Below, piece after piece: positions 35,279-44,712 of a DNA stretch of 64,000 bases. Every line of letters begins with the position of its first letter. The first letter of the stretch is position 1. The notes beneath the pieces were generated by a model that was not told where the DNA came from, did not search any database, and was given only the letters and a program-made list of their open reading frames with translations. The stretch covers positions 2,353,501-2,417,500 of the forward strand of contig NZ_CP155559.1 in NCBI RefSeq assembly GCF_022095615.2, in the 5' to 3' direction. The translations under genes were made by a program, and so were the position numbers. Origin of the DNA: Bacillus thuringiensis (GTDB lineage: Bacteria; Bacillota; Bacilli; Bacillales; Bacillaceae_G).

Positions 35279-37184
35279 TAATATTTTTCGTAATAAGCGT
35301 ACATATGCAGCTCATTTTTTGAGTAGTGCATTTTCTATTATGATTTTCTTCACGTATGCTCTTTTATTATTTCACCCTGATTTACAAGGGGAATTAAAAT
35401 CGACAAGTGCAACAATAAGTGCATACGGTACATTGGGATTTTCAGTTTCGCAAGGCTTGATTTTTGTATTTTCATTTTTCTTCATTCTATATTCAGTCAG
35501 TTCATTTTTAAAGACGCGTAAGAAAGAATTTGGCATATTAATGATGCAAGGTATGTCAATGAGACAACTTAAGAAGTTATTGTTAATTGAAAATATGCTA
35601 ATTGGACTTGGTTCAATTTGTATAGGGATTTTCATTGGACTCATATTTTCTAAACTAGTCTTATTGATAAGCGCAAGTGTATTAATGATTAATAATGGTT
35701 TACCTTTTTATATACCAGTGCAGGCTGTATTTTTAACAGTTATCACATTCCTTTTCTTGTTTTTAATCGTTTCACTTTTTACATTTAAAATGGTAAAAGT
35801 AACAGAACTTGTGGAACTTATTCAAGCGGAGGAAAAGCCAAAACCTGAACCGAAATCTTCAATTTTATTATCACTATTTTCTTTAATTAGTATAGGATAT
35901 GGATATTTTTCAGTATTTCGTTTCATCCCAAGTTCCAATTTTATTACGCTTGGAATAGGTGTGATCCTAGTAATTATAGGAACGTACTTTTTATATACAC
36001 AGTGTAGCGTTTATATATTGCATCTTGCGAAAAAGAGTGAATCTTTCTTTTTAAAGAGAACAAATATATTAACATTTTCTGAATTAATTTACCGTATGAA
36101 AGATAATGCAACGATGTTTTTTATAGTATCTATTGTTTCAGCAGTTGCATTTACAGCGATTGGTACAACAGCTGCAATTGGAAATAGGGATTTGGTAAGG
36201 ATGACAAATCCCTATACCTTTTTGTATGGAAGTTTTGAAAACGACAAAGTATTAAATAAAAATCTTTCTATTATAAAAAAACACCTTTCTGATGCTAATA
36301 TTCCGTATCGAATGGCTTCATCTTCAGATATTTACACAGAAAGTGGCGTACAAGTAATGAAGTTAAGTGAATATAACGATCTTGCTAAAGCACTAGGTTA
36401 TCAACAAGAAACAATCGAAAAAGAAGATGAAATTTTATTAATTCCTGGAGTCGTAGCACAAAAACAAGAATTTAAAAATGGCGAGTATAAAAAGAATATA
36501 GAAGTCATTCAAGGTGACTGGACAAAGACATTTCATGTGAAAAAAGCTGTAGAAAATTTAGTTTTACCACATGATTCTAGAACTATTTATATCGCTGTTC
36601 AAGATCAGGTATATGATGGAATACCTTTAACTAGTGACCCAGTTAATCAAGATAGTCCATTTCGTACTTACGGATTTGTTGTAGACGATTGGATGAAAAC
36701 GAAGAAAATTTCAAACGAATTAATTAGTACATTCGAGAAAGATATGAGAGAAGGTAATTTCCAATTTCGAGCTTTAACTATAGACTTGTTAAGTGCAAAG
36801 CAAACGAATGGGCTATTACTTATGGCAAGTGTTTTAGTCGGAATCGTCTTCTTTACATTCGCTGCTAGTTTTATTTATTTCAGATTATATACAGATTTGG
36901 ATCGCGATCAACAGCAATATAAAATGATTTCGAAAATGGGATTAAGTAAACGAGAATTAAAAAAAGTTGTAACGAGACAGTTAGTATTAATGTTCTTCTT
37001 ACCAATTATTGTTGCAGTAATTCATACTGTAGTTGCTTATATGGCATTACAACAATTAGTAGACTTTTCTATTTTAAATAGTTCTATCATGATTTTAATT
37101 TCATTTATATGTATACAAGTTTTATATTTCTTTATAACCCGTTGGCGTTATCTGCAAAAGCTGTATAAGGTTATGGAGCAATAG
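35253..37184 (+). CDS. FtsX-type ABC transporter permease (BceB-like)
   Basis: A 643-residue permease with about ten membrane helices and a large extracytoplasmic domain (about residues 310-500) between helices 7 and 8, the hallmark of BceB transporters for bacitracin-like or lantibiotic peptides. FtsX-type segments include FILYSVSSFLKTRKKEFGIL near residue 75 and MISKMGLSKRELKKVV near residue 565. It works with the upstream ATPase and probably signals to the BceS-like kinase at 26.2 kb. Confidence 0.92.
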   Translation: MTFRQFACNNIFRNKRTYAAHFLSSAFSIMIFFTYALLLFHPDLQGELKSTSATISAYGTLGFSVSQGLIFVFSFFFILYSVSSFLKTRKKEFGILMMQGMSMRQLKKLLLIENMLIGLGSICIGIFIGLIFSKLVLLISASVLMINNGLPFYIPVQAVFLTVITFLFLFLIVSLFTFKMVKVTELVELIQAEEKPKPEPKSSILLSLFSLISIGYGYFSVFRFIPSSNFITLGIGVILVIIGTYFLYTQCSVYILHLAKKSESFFLKRTNILTFSELIYRMKDNATMFFIVSIVSAVAFTAIGTTAAIGNRDLVRMTNPYTFLYGSFENDKVLNKNLSIIKKHLSDANIPYRMASSSDIYTESGVQVMKLSEYNDLAKALGYQQETIEKEDEILLIPGVVAQKQEFKNGEYKKNIEVIQGDWTKTFHVKKAVENLVLPHDSRTIYIAVQDQVYDGIPLTSDPVNQDSPFRTYGFVVDDWMKTKKISNELISTFEKDMREGNFQFRALTIDLLSAKQTNGLLLMASVLVGIVFFTFAASFIYFRLYTDLDRDQQQYKMISKMGLSKRELKKVVTRQLVLMFFLPIIVAVIHTVVAYMALQQLVDFSILNSSIMILISFICIQVLYFFITRWRYLQKLYKVMEQ

Positions 37185-37252
37185 AGTATAGTAGCTTGTA
37201 AGACTACACAAAAGTACGTGAAAAAATGAACTGTATGATGAAAGGAAACGCG

Positions 37253-37924
37253 ATGAGAAGAACTTTAACTATTTTTATGTTAACGATAGTATTTTTAATA
37301 AGTTTTAGTGCATGCACTAAAACGGAAAATCCATTTCCTGCAAACGGTTTATTAATCATTGGGGATGAGAATAAAACTTCGCCAATTATTAATCGTTATC
37401 AAGAAATTACAAAAGAAAATGAAGTGTTTTCTGTGAAAAAAGGTAAATTTGGAAATGGCCAAGTATTAATTTTAAATGAATCTACTGCACAAGCGATGAT
37501 TAAAGCAAATGTTTTTCGTAAACGAGATAATGGATCCAATTTAAAACTAATAGATAAGTTACCGGAATTCCCGAAAGAGGGCTCGCTGTTGTTTACACAT
37601 GAAGATGAAAAGAGTATGAAAAGTATTGAATTAGAAGGAAAAGAGATTCCTGTTTCATACGATAGTGACGCTTGGATAGGTAACACTCGTAAATATCCAA
37701 CGCAATGGTATGTAATGGTATCAAGAAATAGTGTGTATAAAGAAATAAAGGCAAATGAAACGAAAATGCACCTTCTTCATTTGAAACAATCACTAGGTGA
37801 CGAAAAGCCTAAAATGTCGACAGATAATACATTAGTTAATGAAAATGTTAAAGCAAAAAAGCTAATTAAAGGTTTGGAAGGAGAAGTATCTTTTCAGTTT
37901 GTAACAATTGAAGAAAAATCTTAA
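37253..37924 (+). CDS. Putative lipoprotein in the BceAB-type operon
   Basis: A 223-residue secreted protein with a signal peptide (MRRTLTIFMLTIVFLISF) and a lipobox FSAC, so Cys at about residue 20 would be lipidated. No domain is recognised. It follows the permease by 68 bp and ends at a strong terminator, so it is the third gene of the transporter operon and may assist substrate binding; that role is inference. Start ATG 37253 has RBS AAAGGA; the ATGs at 37226 and 37235/37238 lack one. Confidence 0.75.
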   Translation: MRRTLTIFMLTIVFLISFSACTKTENPFPANGLLIIGDENKTSPIINRYQEITKENEVFSVKKGKFGNGQVLILNESTAQAMIKANVFRKRDNGSNLKLIDKLPEFPKEGSLLFTHEDEKSMKSIELEGKEIPVSYDSDAWIGNTRKYPTQWYVMVSRNSVYKEIKANETKMHLLHLKQSLGDEKPKMSTDNTLVNENVKAKKLIKGLEGEVSFQFVTIEEKS

Positions 37925-37972
37925 AAAAGAGTTCGAGGTTGATAGAAACTTTATCAACCTCGAACTCTTTTT
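37923..37972 (+). terminator. Terminator
   Basis: A perfect 17-bp stem (AAAGAGTTCGAGGTTGAT and complement) with loop AGAAACTTT, followed by TTTTT. Confidence 0.9.
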
Positions 37973-37990
37973 AGTTTATAGGTCCGTTTA

Positions 37991-38332
37991 TTACATTATT
38001 TCATTTAAATGGGTCTCATTCGTTTCTTCAATCGTATTTGAATGTTGAATTGAATTATTTTGAGCTTCCTTTTCTTTACGTACTTTTTGTAGCATTTCAA
38101 GGATGATCCATAAAGGAACACCTTTATCTTTTAACATTTTCCATAAATCTAATTCGTTAAATTTATGCTCAGGCTGTTTCATGTCTTTTTCAGATGAACG
38201 AATTTCGAATTTGATAGGATCATTTGCTTTCTTACCTTCAAGTTTAGTAGAAGAGATAGTATTATGCTCAAGATTAGATGGAGTTATTTTAGTAGGTTGA
38301 GATAATGTATGGATGTTTGATCCGATTTGCAT
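37991..38332 (-). CDS. Hypothetical small soluble protein
   Basis: 113 residues, hydrophilic, with a short amphipathic middle (ELDLWKMLKDKGVPLWIILEMLQKVRKEKE) between disordered, Ser/Asn/Thr-rich ends. RBS AAAAGGAGGG precedes the ATG, so it is very likely expressed. I do not recognise a family; the disordered flanks would suit a small structural or spore-associated protein, but that is a guess. Confidence 0.65.
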   Translation of the reverse strand: MQIGSNIHTLSQPTKITPSNLEHNTISSTKLEGKKANDPIKFEIRSSEKDMKQPEHKFNELDLWKMLKDKGVPLWIILEMLQKVRKEKEAQNNSIQHSNTIEETNETHLNEIM

Positions 38333-38610
38333 GCTTTTCCCTCCTTTTCAAGTATTGAAATTATTTTTCTTATGATTTTTAAATCCTTATATCATGAGGA
38401 AACTATAACTAATTATAAATTCAAATAATCAGATTTACAAGTTGTATTGTAAAAAGTAATTGCTTACTTGAATTAATATTTATCAACATTTGTGTATGTT
38501 TTCTATATATACAATGTATATAAAATACTTTACATTATGTTTAAGTTATTAACGAATTGTGTTTTTCTTTTTTATAGAAAAATGTAAACGGTTTATTAGG
38601 GGGAGGAATC

Positions 38611-39852
38611 ATGGGGAAATTATTATTGAAAATATGTTTATTTGCAATAGGGACTGTGTTTTTATTCACAGCAAAAACAATTTACGCTGAAGAGAGGCAA
38701 CAAAATAATTATCCTATCATATTAGTGAATGGATTTGCTGGGTGGGGTAGAGAGGAAATGTTAGGGGTTAAATATTGGGGTGGTGTTCATGATATACAGG
38801 AAGATTTGAAACGCAATGGTTATACGGTACATACCGCAGCTGTTGGACCTGTTTCTAGCAACTGGGATCGTGCATGTGAATTATATGCGCAAATTAACGG
38901 CGGTACAGTAGACTACGGTGCCGCACATGCTGAGAAACATGGACATAATCGCTTTGGCAGAACTTATAGTGGTTTCACGCCGAATTGGAATGAAACAAAT
39001 AAAGTACATTTAGTTGGGCATAGCATGGGTGGACAAACGATTAGAACATTAGTACAGCTATTAAAAGAAGGCAGTTTTGAAGAAAAAAATCATGTAAAAA
39101 ATTACCCGAACACCAAAATATCACCACTATTTGAGGGCGAGAAATCATACGTTCATAGTGTTACAACATTAGCAACTCCTCACAATGGGACAACACTTGC
39201 GGATGGTAGTCTTCTACTGCCGTTTGTTAAAGATTTACTCATTACAGCTGCAAGTTTTGGAGGAAACAATAATTTATCGTTATATGATTTTAAATTGGAT
39301 CAATGGGGTATAAAGAAGAATACTGGAGAGTCTTTTTTCCAATATACTGATCGCATCCTAAATAGTTCACTTTGGAAAAATACAAAGGATATAAGTCAAT
39401 GGGATTTAAGTACAGATGGTGCAAAGGAGCTCAATAATTGGGTAAAGACGCAATCAGATGTTTATTACTTATCTTATAGTGGACATGCATCACAAGCGGC
39501 ACCTATAACAGGTTTACATCTGCCTCATATAACGATGAATAAAGTGTTAATGGGTAATGCATTTTTCTTAGGTTCCTATGCAAGATATGAAGAAAATCGT
39601 CCATTAGTTGATACTTCTTGGTGGCAAAATGACGGTGTAGTAAATACAAATTCTATGATTGCACCCTCTTCTAATACTGCTGTAAATAGTAATGAGTCCT
39701 TACAGATTGGAAAATGGAATCATATAGAAACGAAAGCAAATTGGGACCATCTTGATATGGTAGGACTTAGTGTTTCAGACACGTTAGGTTTTTCTAGCAT
39801 TCAAGAGTTTTATAGAACAATTGCAGAAAAGCTATCAAGATTACCGAAATAG
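38611..39852 (+). CDS. Secreted triacylglycerol lipase (family I.5-like)
   Basis: A 413-residue lipase with a signal peptide (residues 1-26, ending TIYAEE). After it comes YPIILVNGFAGWGREEM, the oxyanion-hole region of Bacillus/Geobacillus lipases. The nucleophile elbow is VGHSMGG (Ser about residue 136); Geobacillus lipases have AHSQGG. Likely Asp and His are in NDGVVNTNSM and KANWDHLDMVG. The AHxEK-rich segment near residue 110 (AAHAEKHGHNRFGR) corresponds to the zinc-domain region. RBS GGGGGAGG. Confidence 0.92.
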   Translation: MGKLLLKICLFAIGTVFLFTAKTIYAEERQQNNYPIILVNGFAGWGREEMLGVKYWGGVHDIQEDLKRNGYTVHTAAVGPVSSNWDRACELYAQINGGTVDYGAAHAEKHGHNRFGRTYSGFTPNWNETNKVHLVGHSMGGQTIRTLVQLLKEGSFEEKNHVKNYPNTKISPLFEGEKSYVHSVTTLATPHNGTTLADGSLLLPFVKDLLITAASFGGNNNLSLYDFKLDQWGIKKNTGESFFQYTDRILNSSLWKNTKDISQWDLSTDGAKELNNWVKTQSDVYYLSYSGHASQAAPITGLHLPHITMNKVLMGNAFFLGSYARYEENRPLVDTSWWQNDGVVNTNSMIAPSSNTAVNSNESLQIGKWNHIETKANWDHLDMVGLSVSDTLGFSSIQEFYRTIAEKLSRLPK

Positions 39853-39859
39853 GTAATAA

Positions 39860-39900
39860 TAAAGCGCTCTCGATGGAATTCGAGGGCGCTTTATATTATA
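39860..39900 (+). terminator. Terminator
   Basis: AAAGCGCTCTCGA / TCGAGGGCGCTTT stem after the lipase gene, AT-rich tail. Confidence 0.8.
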
Positions 39901-39939
39901 TTGAAAGAGGGATATGGTAGAAAAATATGGAGGGATATT

Positions 39940-40965
39940 ATGAAAATTCAAGTTGTATTATCAGGATATGGAACAGTAGGCAGAGAATTTATAAAATTAT
40001 TAAACGAAAAATATTCATATATATATAAAACATATGGGATTCATTTAGTTGTAAGTGGCGTATTAGGGAGAAATATTGCAATACATAATGAAGATGGCTT
40101 ATCTATTCACCATTTATTGATGTATGGTGGCGGTACCGCTGCAATTGAAAAATATTTAGAGTATCATCCGAAGGAACGTGCAACAAATGAGATAAATGGT
40201 ACTGTATTAGTAGAATCAACTGTTACCAATCTTAAAGATGGAAATCCAGGGAAACAATATATGAAACAAGCGATTGAGAAACAAATGGATATAGTTGCAA
40301 TTTCAAAAGGCGCACTTGTTACAAACTGGAAAGAAATAAATGAAGCAGCAAGAGGCGCAAATGTACGAATTCGATATAGCGGTGCAACTGCTGCGGCATT
40401 ACCGACACTTGATATTGGTCAATTTAGTTTAGCTGGTTGCCATATTGAAAAAATAGAAGGAATATTAAACGGGACTACAAATTATATTCTTTCGAAAATG
40501 AATGAGGAAGATATTACGTTTGAAGAAGCATTGAAAGAAGCACAAAGTAAAGGAATTGCTGAGACAAACCCTATATTAGATGTAAGTGGTTCAGATAGTG
40601 CGTGTAAATTGTTACTTTTGACAAACAGCTTAATGGAAACAGAGAATACACTTGCCGATATACATATAAAAGGAATCGAGCACGTTACAAAACAGCAAAT
40701 ACGAAATGCTAAGGAACAAAATAAATATATTAAATTAATAGCTTCAGCATATAGGAATAAGGATGGAAAAGTGGCTCTTAGTGTGAAACCACACGAAATA
40801 GATAAAGAGCATCCGCTAGCAAAAGTAAATGGGACCGAAAAAGGAATTACGTTCTTTACAGATACAATGGGGCAAGTTACTACAATTGGCGGGGCTTCTA
40901 ATCCACGAGGCGCAGCAGCTGCAGCTTTAAAAGATGTAATTAACTTATATCGAAAAGATTTGTAA
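39940..40965 (+). CDS. hom: Homoserine dehydrogenase, short form without ACT domain
   Basis: A 341-residue enzyme that reduces aspartate semialdehyde to homoserine in Thr/Met synthesis. The NAD loop is LSGYGTVGREF (residues 7-17); the active-site stretch is IEGILNGTTNYILSKM, followed by AQSKGIAETNPILDVSGSDSA with the catalytic Lys region. Canonical Bacillus Hom is about 430 residues with a C-terminal ACT regulatory domain; this one lacks it and so is probably not feedback-controlled by Thr. Start ATG 39940 after TGGAGGG. It may be a second copy. Confidence 0.88.
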   Translation: MKIQVVLSGYGTVGREFIKLLNEKYSYIYKTYGIHLVVSGVLGRNIAIHNEDGLSIHHLLMYGGGTAAIEKYLEYHPKERATNEINGTVLVESTVTNLKDGNPGKQYMKQAIEKQMDIVAISKGALVTNWKEINEAARGANVRIRYSGATAAALPTLDIGQFSLAGCHIEKIEGILNGTTNYILSKMNEEDITFEEALKEAQSKGIAETNPILDVSGSDSACKLLLLTNSLMETENTLADIHIKGIEHVTKQQIRNAKEQNKYIKLIASAYRNKDGKVALSVKPHEIDKEHPLAKVNGTEKGITFFTDTMGQVTTIGGASNPRGAAAAALKDVINLYRKDL

Positions 40966-41054
40966 GACCGTACCGCCCTTTATAAAAAATACATATGTCG
41001 TGGACCTTTTGAGAATGAAATAAATATGCAAAAATAATTGCAGGGGGTAAGGAA

Positions 41055-42503
41055 TTGTTTAAAGATTTTAAAGTTGTCAAAGATCGTCCTGTTTATATTC
41101 AATTGAAAGATTATTTAAAAAAGATGATCATGAAAGGGCATTTGCTTGGGGATCAAAAAATTCCATCAACGAGGGAACTAAGTGATTTACTAAGTGTGAG
41201 CAGAAATACTGTACTCGCTGCTTATGCGGATTTAGAGCAAGAAGGACTCATTTATGCAGTTAAAGGAAAAGGGAATTTTGTTGCGAAGGTCGATATATCG
41301 AACACTTCGTCTGTTGAAATAGATTGGAAAAATAAACTTAATACGATTACCTTATTAGCGGATGAATTAGATTTAATGAAACATGGTGTTCGCTGGGAAA
41401 AAGGAATGATTGTTTTTAATAGTATTGCTCCGGACGAAAAGCTATTTGATGTGGAAAATTTCAAAAGGGCTTTTCTTACTCGTATGTCCATTGAAGGGGA
41501 TGTCGTATTAAACTACGGATACGCAAAAGGTTATAGACCGTTAATGAATTATCTACTTCATTATATGGAAATGAAAGGTGTAGATATATCCAACAAAGAT
41601 ATTTTAATTACAAATGGATTTACAGAAGGATTGGATATTGTACTATCCTCGTTATCGAAGAAATCAGGGCGGGTTATTTGTGAGAATCCGACTCATCATG
41701 CTGCGCTAAAGCTTTTCCGCTTACATGGCATTGAAGTTCATGGTATTAATATGAATGAGGATGGTATTGATACGAATCAAGTAGAAAAAAATTTGCGTGA
41801 AAAAGAGTTTGATTTTGCGTATTTAATTCCTTCCTATCATAATCCAACCGGTATTGTTACGAGTTCAGAGAAACGAACGGAACTGATGAGATTATTTTCA
41901 AAATATAAAATTCCTATTATAGAAGATGGATTTAATGAAGAACTACGTTATTCAGGTTCACATTTAGCGCCATTATTAACTTTCGCAGGCGCTGGTAATA
42001 ATGTGATTTATATTAGTAGCTTTTCAAAGGTGCTTTTCCCTGGTTTACGTGTAGGCTGGATCATCGCAGATAAAGAACTGATTCATCATTTAGAAAGTGT
42101 AAAAAGAGCTAGAACGATTCACACATCTACATTAGATCAAGCTGTTCTATTTCAATATTTACATGAAGGATATTTTGAAAAATATTTAAAAAAGGCAAGA
42201 TCTGTTTATAAGAAAAAATATGAGTTAGCTGTCGGCGCGTGTAATCAGTACATTCCTTTCAAAAGAATGACTGGAGATGGTGGACTTCATTTATTTATAG
42301 AGCTAGAAGAGCATATGAATGCCCGCACACTTTTACAAAGGTGTTATGAGAAAGGCGTTACGTTTTCACCTGGAGATGTTTTTTACTCTGATGGAGAAGG
42401 AGCGAACACTTTCCGATTAGGATTTTCACGCTTGAAAGAAGAAGAAATAGTTCAGGGAATCAAAATCATTGGTGATACATTAAAAAATGAAATTTGGAGT
42501 TGA
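41055..42503 (+). CDS. MocR-type regulator (GntR HTH fused to aminotransferase domain)
   Basis: A 482-residue fusion: residues 1-75 GntR winged helix (IPSTRELSDLLSVSRNTVLAAYADLEQEG), residues 110-480 PLP aminotransferase-like domain with the Lys motif ISSFSKVLFPGLRVGW and IPSYHNPTG. Starts at TTG 41055 after CAGGGGGTAAGG. The ddl gene begins 4 bp after its stop, so the regulator and D-Ala-D-Ala ligase are co-transcribed. A PLP sensor next to a D-alanine enzyme suggests control by D-Ala or a related amino acid; that is inference. Confidence 0.88.
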   Translation: MFKDFKVVKDRPVYIQLKDYLKKMIMKGHLLGDQKIPSTRELSDLLSVSRNTVLAAYADLEQEGLIYAVKGKGNFVAKVDISNTSSVEIDWKNKLNTITLLADELDLMKHGVRWEKGMIVFNSIAPDEKLFDVENFKRAFLTRMSIEGDVVLNYGYAKGYRPLMNYLLHYMEMKGVDISNKDILITNGFTEGLDIVLSSLSKKSGRVICENPTHHAALKLFRLHGIEVHGINMNEDGIDTNQVEKNLREKEFDFAYLIPSYHNPTGIVTSSEKRTELMRLFSKYKIPIIEDGFNEELRYSGSHLAPLLTFAGAGNNVIYISSFSKVLFPGLRVGWIIADKELIHHLESVKRARTIHTSTLDQAVLFQYLHEGYFEKYLKKARSVYKKKYELAVGACNQYIPFKRMTGDGGLHLFIELEEHMNARTLLQRCYEKGVTFSPGDVFYSDGEGANTFRLGFSRLKEEEIVQGIKIIGDTLKNEIWS

Positions 42504-42507
42504 GAAA

Positions 42508-43422
42508 ATGAAAATTGGTGTTATTATGGGCGGGGTATCGTCTGAAAAACAAGTTTCAATTATGACAGGGAATGAAATGATTGCTCATTTAGATAAAAAT
42601 AAGTATGAAATAGTCCCAATTACATTAAATGAAAAAATGGATTTAATTGAAAAAGCGAAAGACATTGACTTTGCGTTGCTCGCATTACACGGAAAATACG
42701 GAGAAGATGGGACAGTTCAAGGAACACTGGAGAGTTTAGGGATTCCTTATAGCGGAAGTAATATGTTATCTAGCAGTATATGTATGGATAAAAATATTTC
42801 GAAAAAGATTTTACGTTATGAAGGTATAGAAACACCAGATTGGATTGAACTTACAAAAATGGAGGATCTAAAGCTTGATGAGTTAGATAAGTTAGGATTT
42901 CCATTAGTGGTAAAACCAAACTCTGGCGGATCGAGTGTCGGGGTGAAAATCGTTTACAATAAAAATGAATTGATCTCAATGCTAGAAACTGTATTCGAAT
43001 GGGATTCGGAAGTAGTAATTGAGAAGTATATAAAAGGTGATGAAATTACATGTTCTATTCTGGATGGAAAACAGTTACCTATAGTTTCAATTCGACATGC
43101 AGCCGAGTTCTTTGACTACAATGCAAAATATGATGATACTAGTACAGTTGAGGAAGTTATCGAACTTCCAGCAGAAATTAATGAACGTGTAAATAAAGCA
43201 TCACTTGCTTGTTATAAAGCATTAAAATGTAGTGTTTATGCAAGAGTTGATATGATGGTGAAGGACGGAATTCCATATGTAATGGAAATTAATACATTAC
43301 CAGGGATGACACAATCAAGTTTATTGCCAAAAAGTGCAGAAGCAGCGGGAATTAGTTATAGCAAACTATTAGATATGATTATTGAAACTTCATTTAGAGT
43401 AAGAAAAGAAGAAGGATTTTAA
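42508..43422 (+). CDS. ddl: D-alanine--D-alanine ligase
   Basis: A 304-residue ATP-grasp ligase that joins two D-Ala for peptidoglycan. Seen: GGVSSEKQVSIMTG (residues 8-21), ALLALHGKYGEDGTVQGTLESLGIPYSGS, FPLVVKPNSGGSSVGV, and VMEINTLPGMTQSSLLPK near the C-terminus, which includes the metal and second-substrate sites. The dipeptide-type pattern is complete; no vancomycin-type depsipeptide signature is obvious. Start ATG 42508 after TTTGGAG. It shares a transcript with the MocR regulator. Confidence 0.92.
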   Translation: MKIGVIMGGVSSEKQVSIMTGNEMIAHLDKNKYEIVPITLNEKMDLIEKAKDIDFALLALHGKYGEDGTVQGTLESLGIPYSGSNMLSSSICMDKNISKKILRYEGIETPDWIELTKMEDLKLDELDKLGFPLVVKPNSGGSSVGVKIVYNKNELISMLETVFEWDSEVVIEKYIKGDEITCSILDGKQLPIVSIRHAAEFFDYNAKYDDTSTVEEVIELPAEINERVNKASLACYKALKCSVYARVDMMVKDGIPYVMEINTLPGMTQSSLLPKSAEAAGISYSKLLDMIIETSFRVRKEEGF

Positions 43423-43500
43423 GTAGCGGTAGCATGAATACTTTTGACAGTAACATGAAGTATGTTATGATGAATACAATACGAAAATTAAATATTTATC

Positions 43501-43660
43501 CACTAGGGGGGCCTATTATAGGCTGAGATCAAATGAAAATTTGAGACTCTTAGTACCTGATCTGGTTAATGCTAGCGTAGGGAAGTGGGAAGACATTGCT
43601 ATTTTATGAATAAATACTGTCAATTTCACTTTCTTTACGCCTGTAAAGAAAGTTTTTTTG
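43501..43660 (+). promoter_or_regulatory. TPP riboswitch with terminator, upstream of tenA
   Basis: The thi-box is clear: GGGGGGCC ... GGCTGAGA (43521-43528), TAGTACCTGATCTGGTTAAT (43551-43570) and GCTAGCGTAGGGAAGT (43571-43586). Downstream, ACTTTCTTTAC / GTAAAGAAAGT with a T-run (43627-43659) is the regulated terminator. Thiamine pyrophosphate binding should switch off the tenA transcript. Confidence 0.95.
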
Positions 43661-43722
43661 TTTTATAGATTTAATAATTGTGGGTAGATACTTAAATTTT
43701 ATACATAATTGGAGGGATTTAA

Positions 43723-44412
43723 ATGACTTTTTCACAATCATTACGTAAAGAAGTAGATTCAATTTGGGAAGCTAGTTTTAATCATCCTTTTGTAAAAAAA
43801 CTTGGTGAAGGAACGTTAGATTTAGCGAGTTTTCGTTATTATGTGCTTCAAGATTCGTATTATTTGAGTCACTTTGCTAGAGTACAAACTTTAGGAGCTG
43901 CAAAAGCACTGGAATTAGAAACGACAGCTCGTATGGCACACCATGCTCAAAATACATATGAAGCGGAATTATCCTTACATGAGAATTTTGCGAAGAAACT
44001 AGGGATTACACAAGAAGAAAAAGATAATTTTATCCCTGCTCCAACTGCATACGCATATACTTCACATATGTATCGTGCTGCGTATGAAGGACATTTAGGC
44101 GATATCATTGCAGCAATTTTACCTTGTTATTGGTTGTATTATGAAATTGGTGAGCGTTTAAAAGGGTGTCAACCAGAAGAGCCGATTTATAACGAATGGA
44201 TTTCTGCTTATGGATCTGATTGGTTCCGCATATTAGTTGAAGAGCAAATTACACGATTAGATGCAATAGCTGAAAAAGTAACAGAGGCAGACCGAAATCG
44301 AATGAAACAACATTTTATTATTAGCAGTCAATATGAATATTCATTTTGGGAAATGGCTTATACATTAGAAAAGTGGCCAGTGAATACAGCAGTGAAAAAT
44401 GTAATAGGATAA
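43723..44412 (+). CDS. tenA: Thiaminase II / aminopyrimidine aminohydrolase
   Basis: A 229-residue TenA-family enzyme that salvages the pyrimidine of degraded thiamine by hydrolysing aminomethyl-pyrimidine to HMP. Seen: HPFVKKLGEGTLDLASFRYYVLQDSYYL (residues 21-48), the catalytic Cys region AAILPCYWLYYEIGERL (about residue 135), and YEYSFWEMAY with the C-terminal Glu. Control by the upstream TPP riboswitch supports the assignment. No other thiamine gene is adjacent. RBS GGAGGG. Confidence 0.94.
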   Translation: MTFSQSLRKEVDSIWEASFNHPFVKKLGEGTLDLASFRYYVLQDSYYLSHFARVQTLGAAKALELETTARMAHHAQNTYEAELSLHENFAKKLGITQEEKDNFIPAPTAYAYTSHMYRAAYEGHLGDIIAAILPCYWLYYEIGERLKGCQPEEPIYNEWISAYGSDWFRILVEEQITRLDAIAEKVTEADRNRMKQHFIISSQYEYSFWEMAYTLEKWPVNTAVKNVIG

Positions 44413-44475
44413 AGTGAAGAGGTATTGCTATTCGCAGGTATGAATAATACTTATATATATGATTTCACAAAAGAA

Positions 44476-44518
44476 GTATCGAAAAAAGACGCATTAATCT
44501 AAGTGCGTCTTTTTTCAA
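44476..44518 (+). terminator. Terminator
   Basis: AAAAAAGACGCA / TGCGTCTTTTTT stem-loop after tenA. Confidence 0.88.
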
Positions 44519-44712
44519 TTTATAAAAATGAGCCCAAGGAAAAAATAACCTAAAAATAGGTATATGAACAAGGTGCATCATCTAGTGATAAGTCATACTT
44601 TGTTGGTGTACGTATTGAACTTAGTTTATAGCGCTATTTCTACTTAGATATAACGAACAGAAATATAGGGAAGCATTGATGAGGTTATATTTTATAAACG
44701 GAGGTTATGAAA

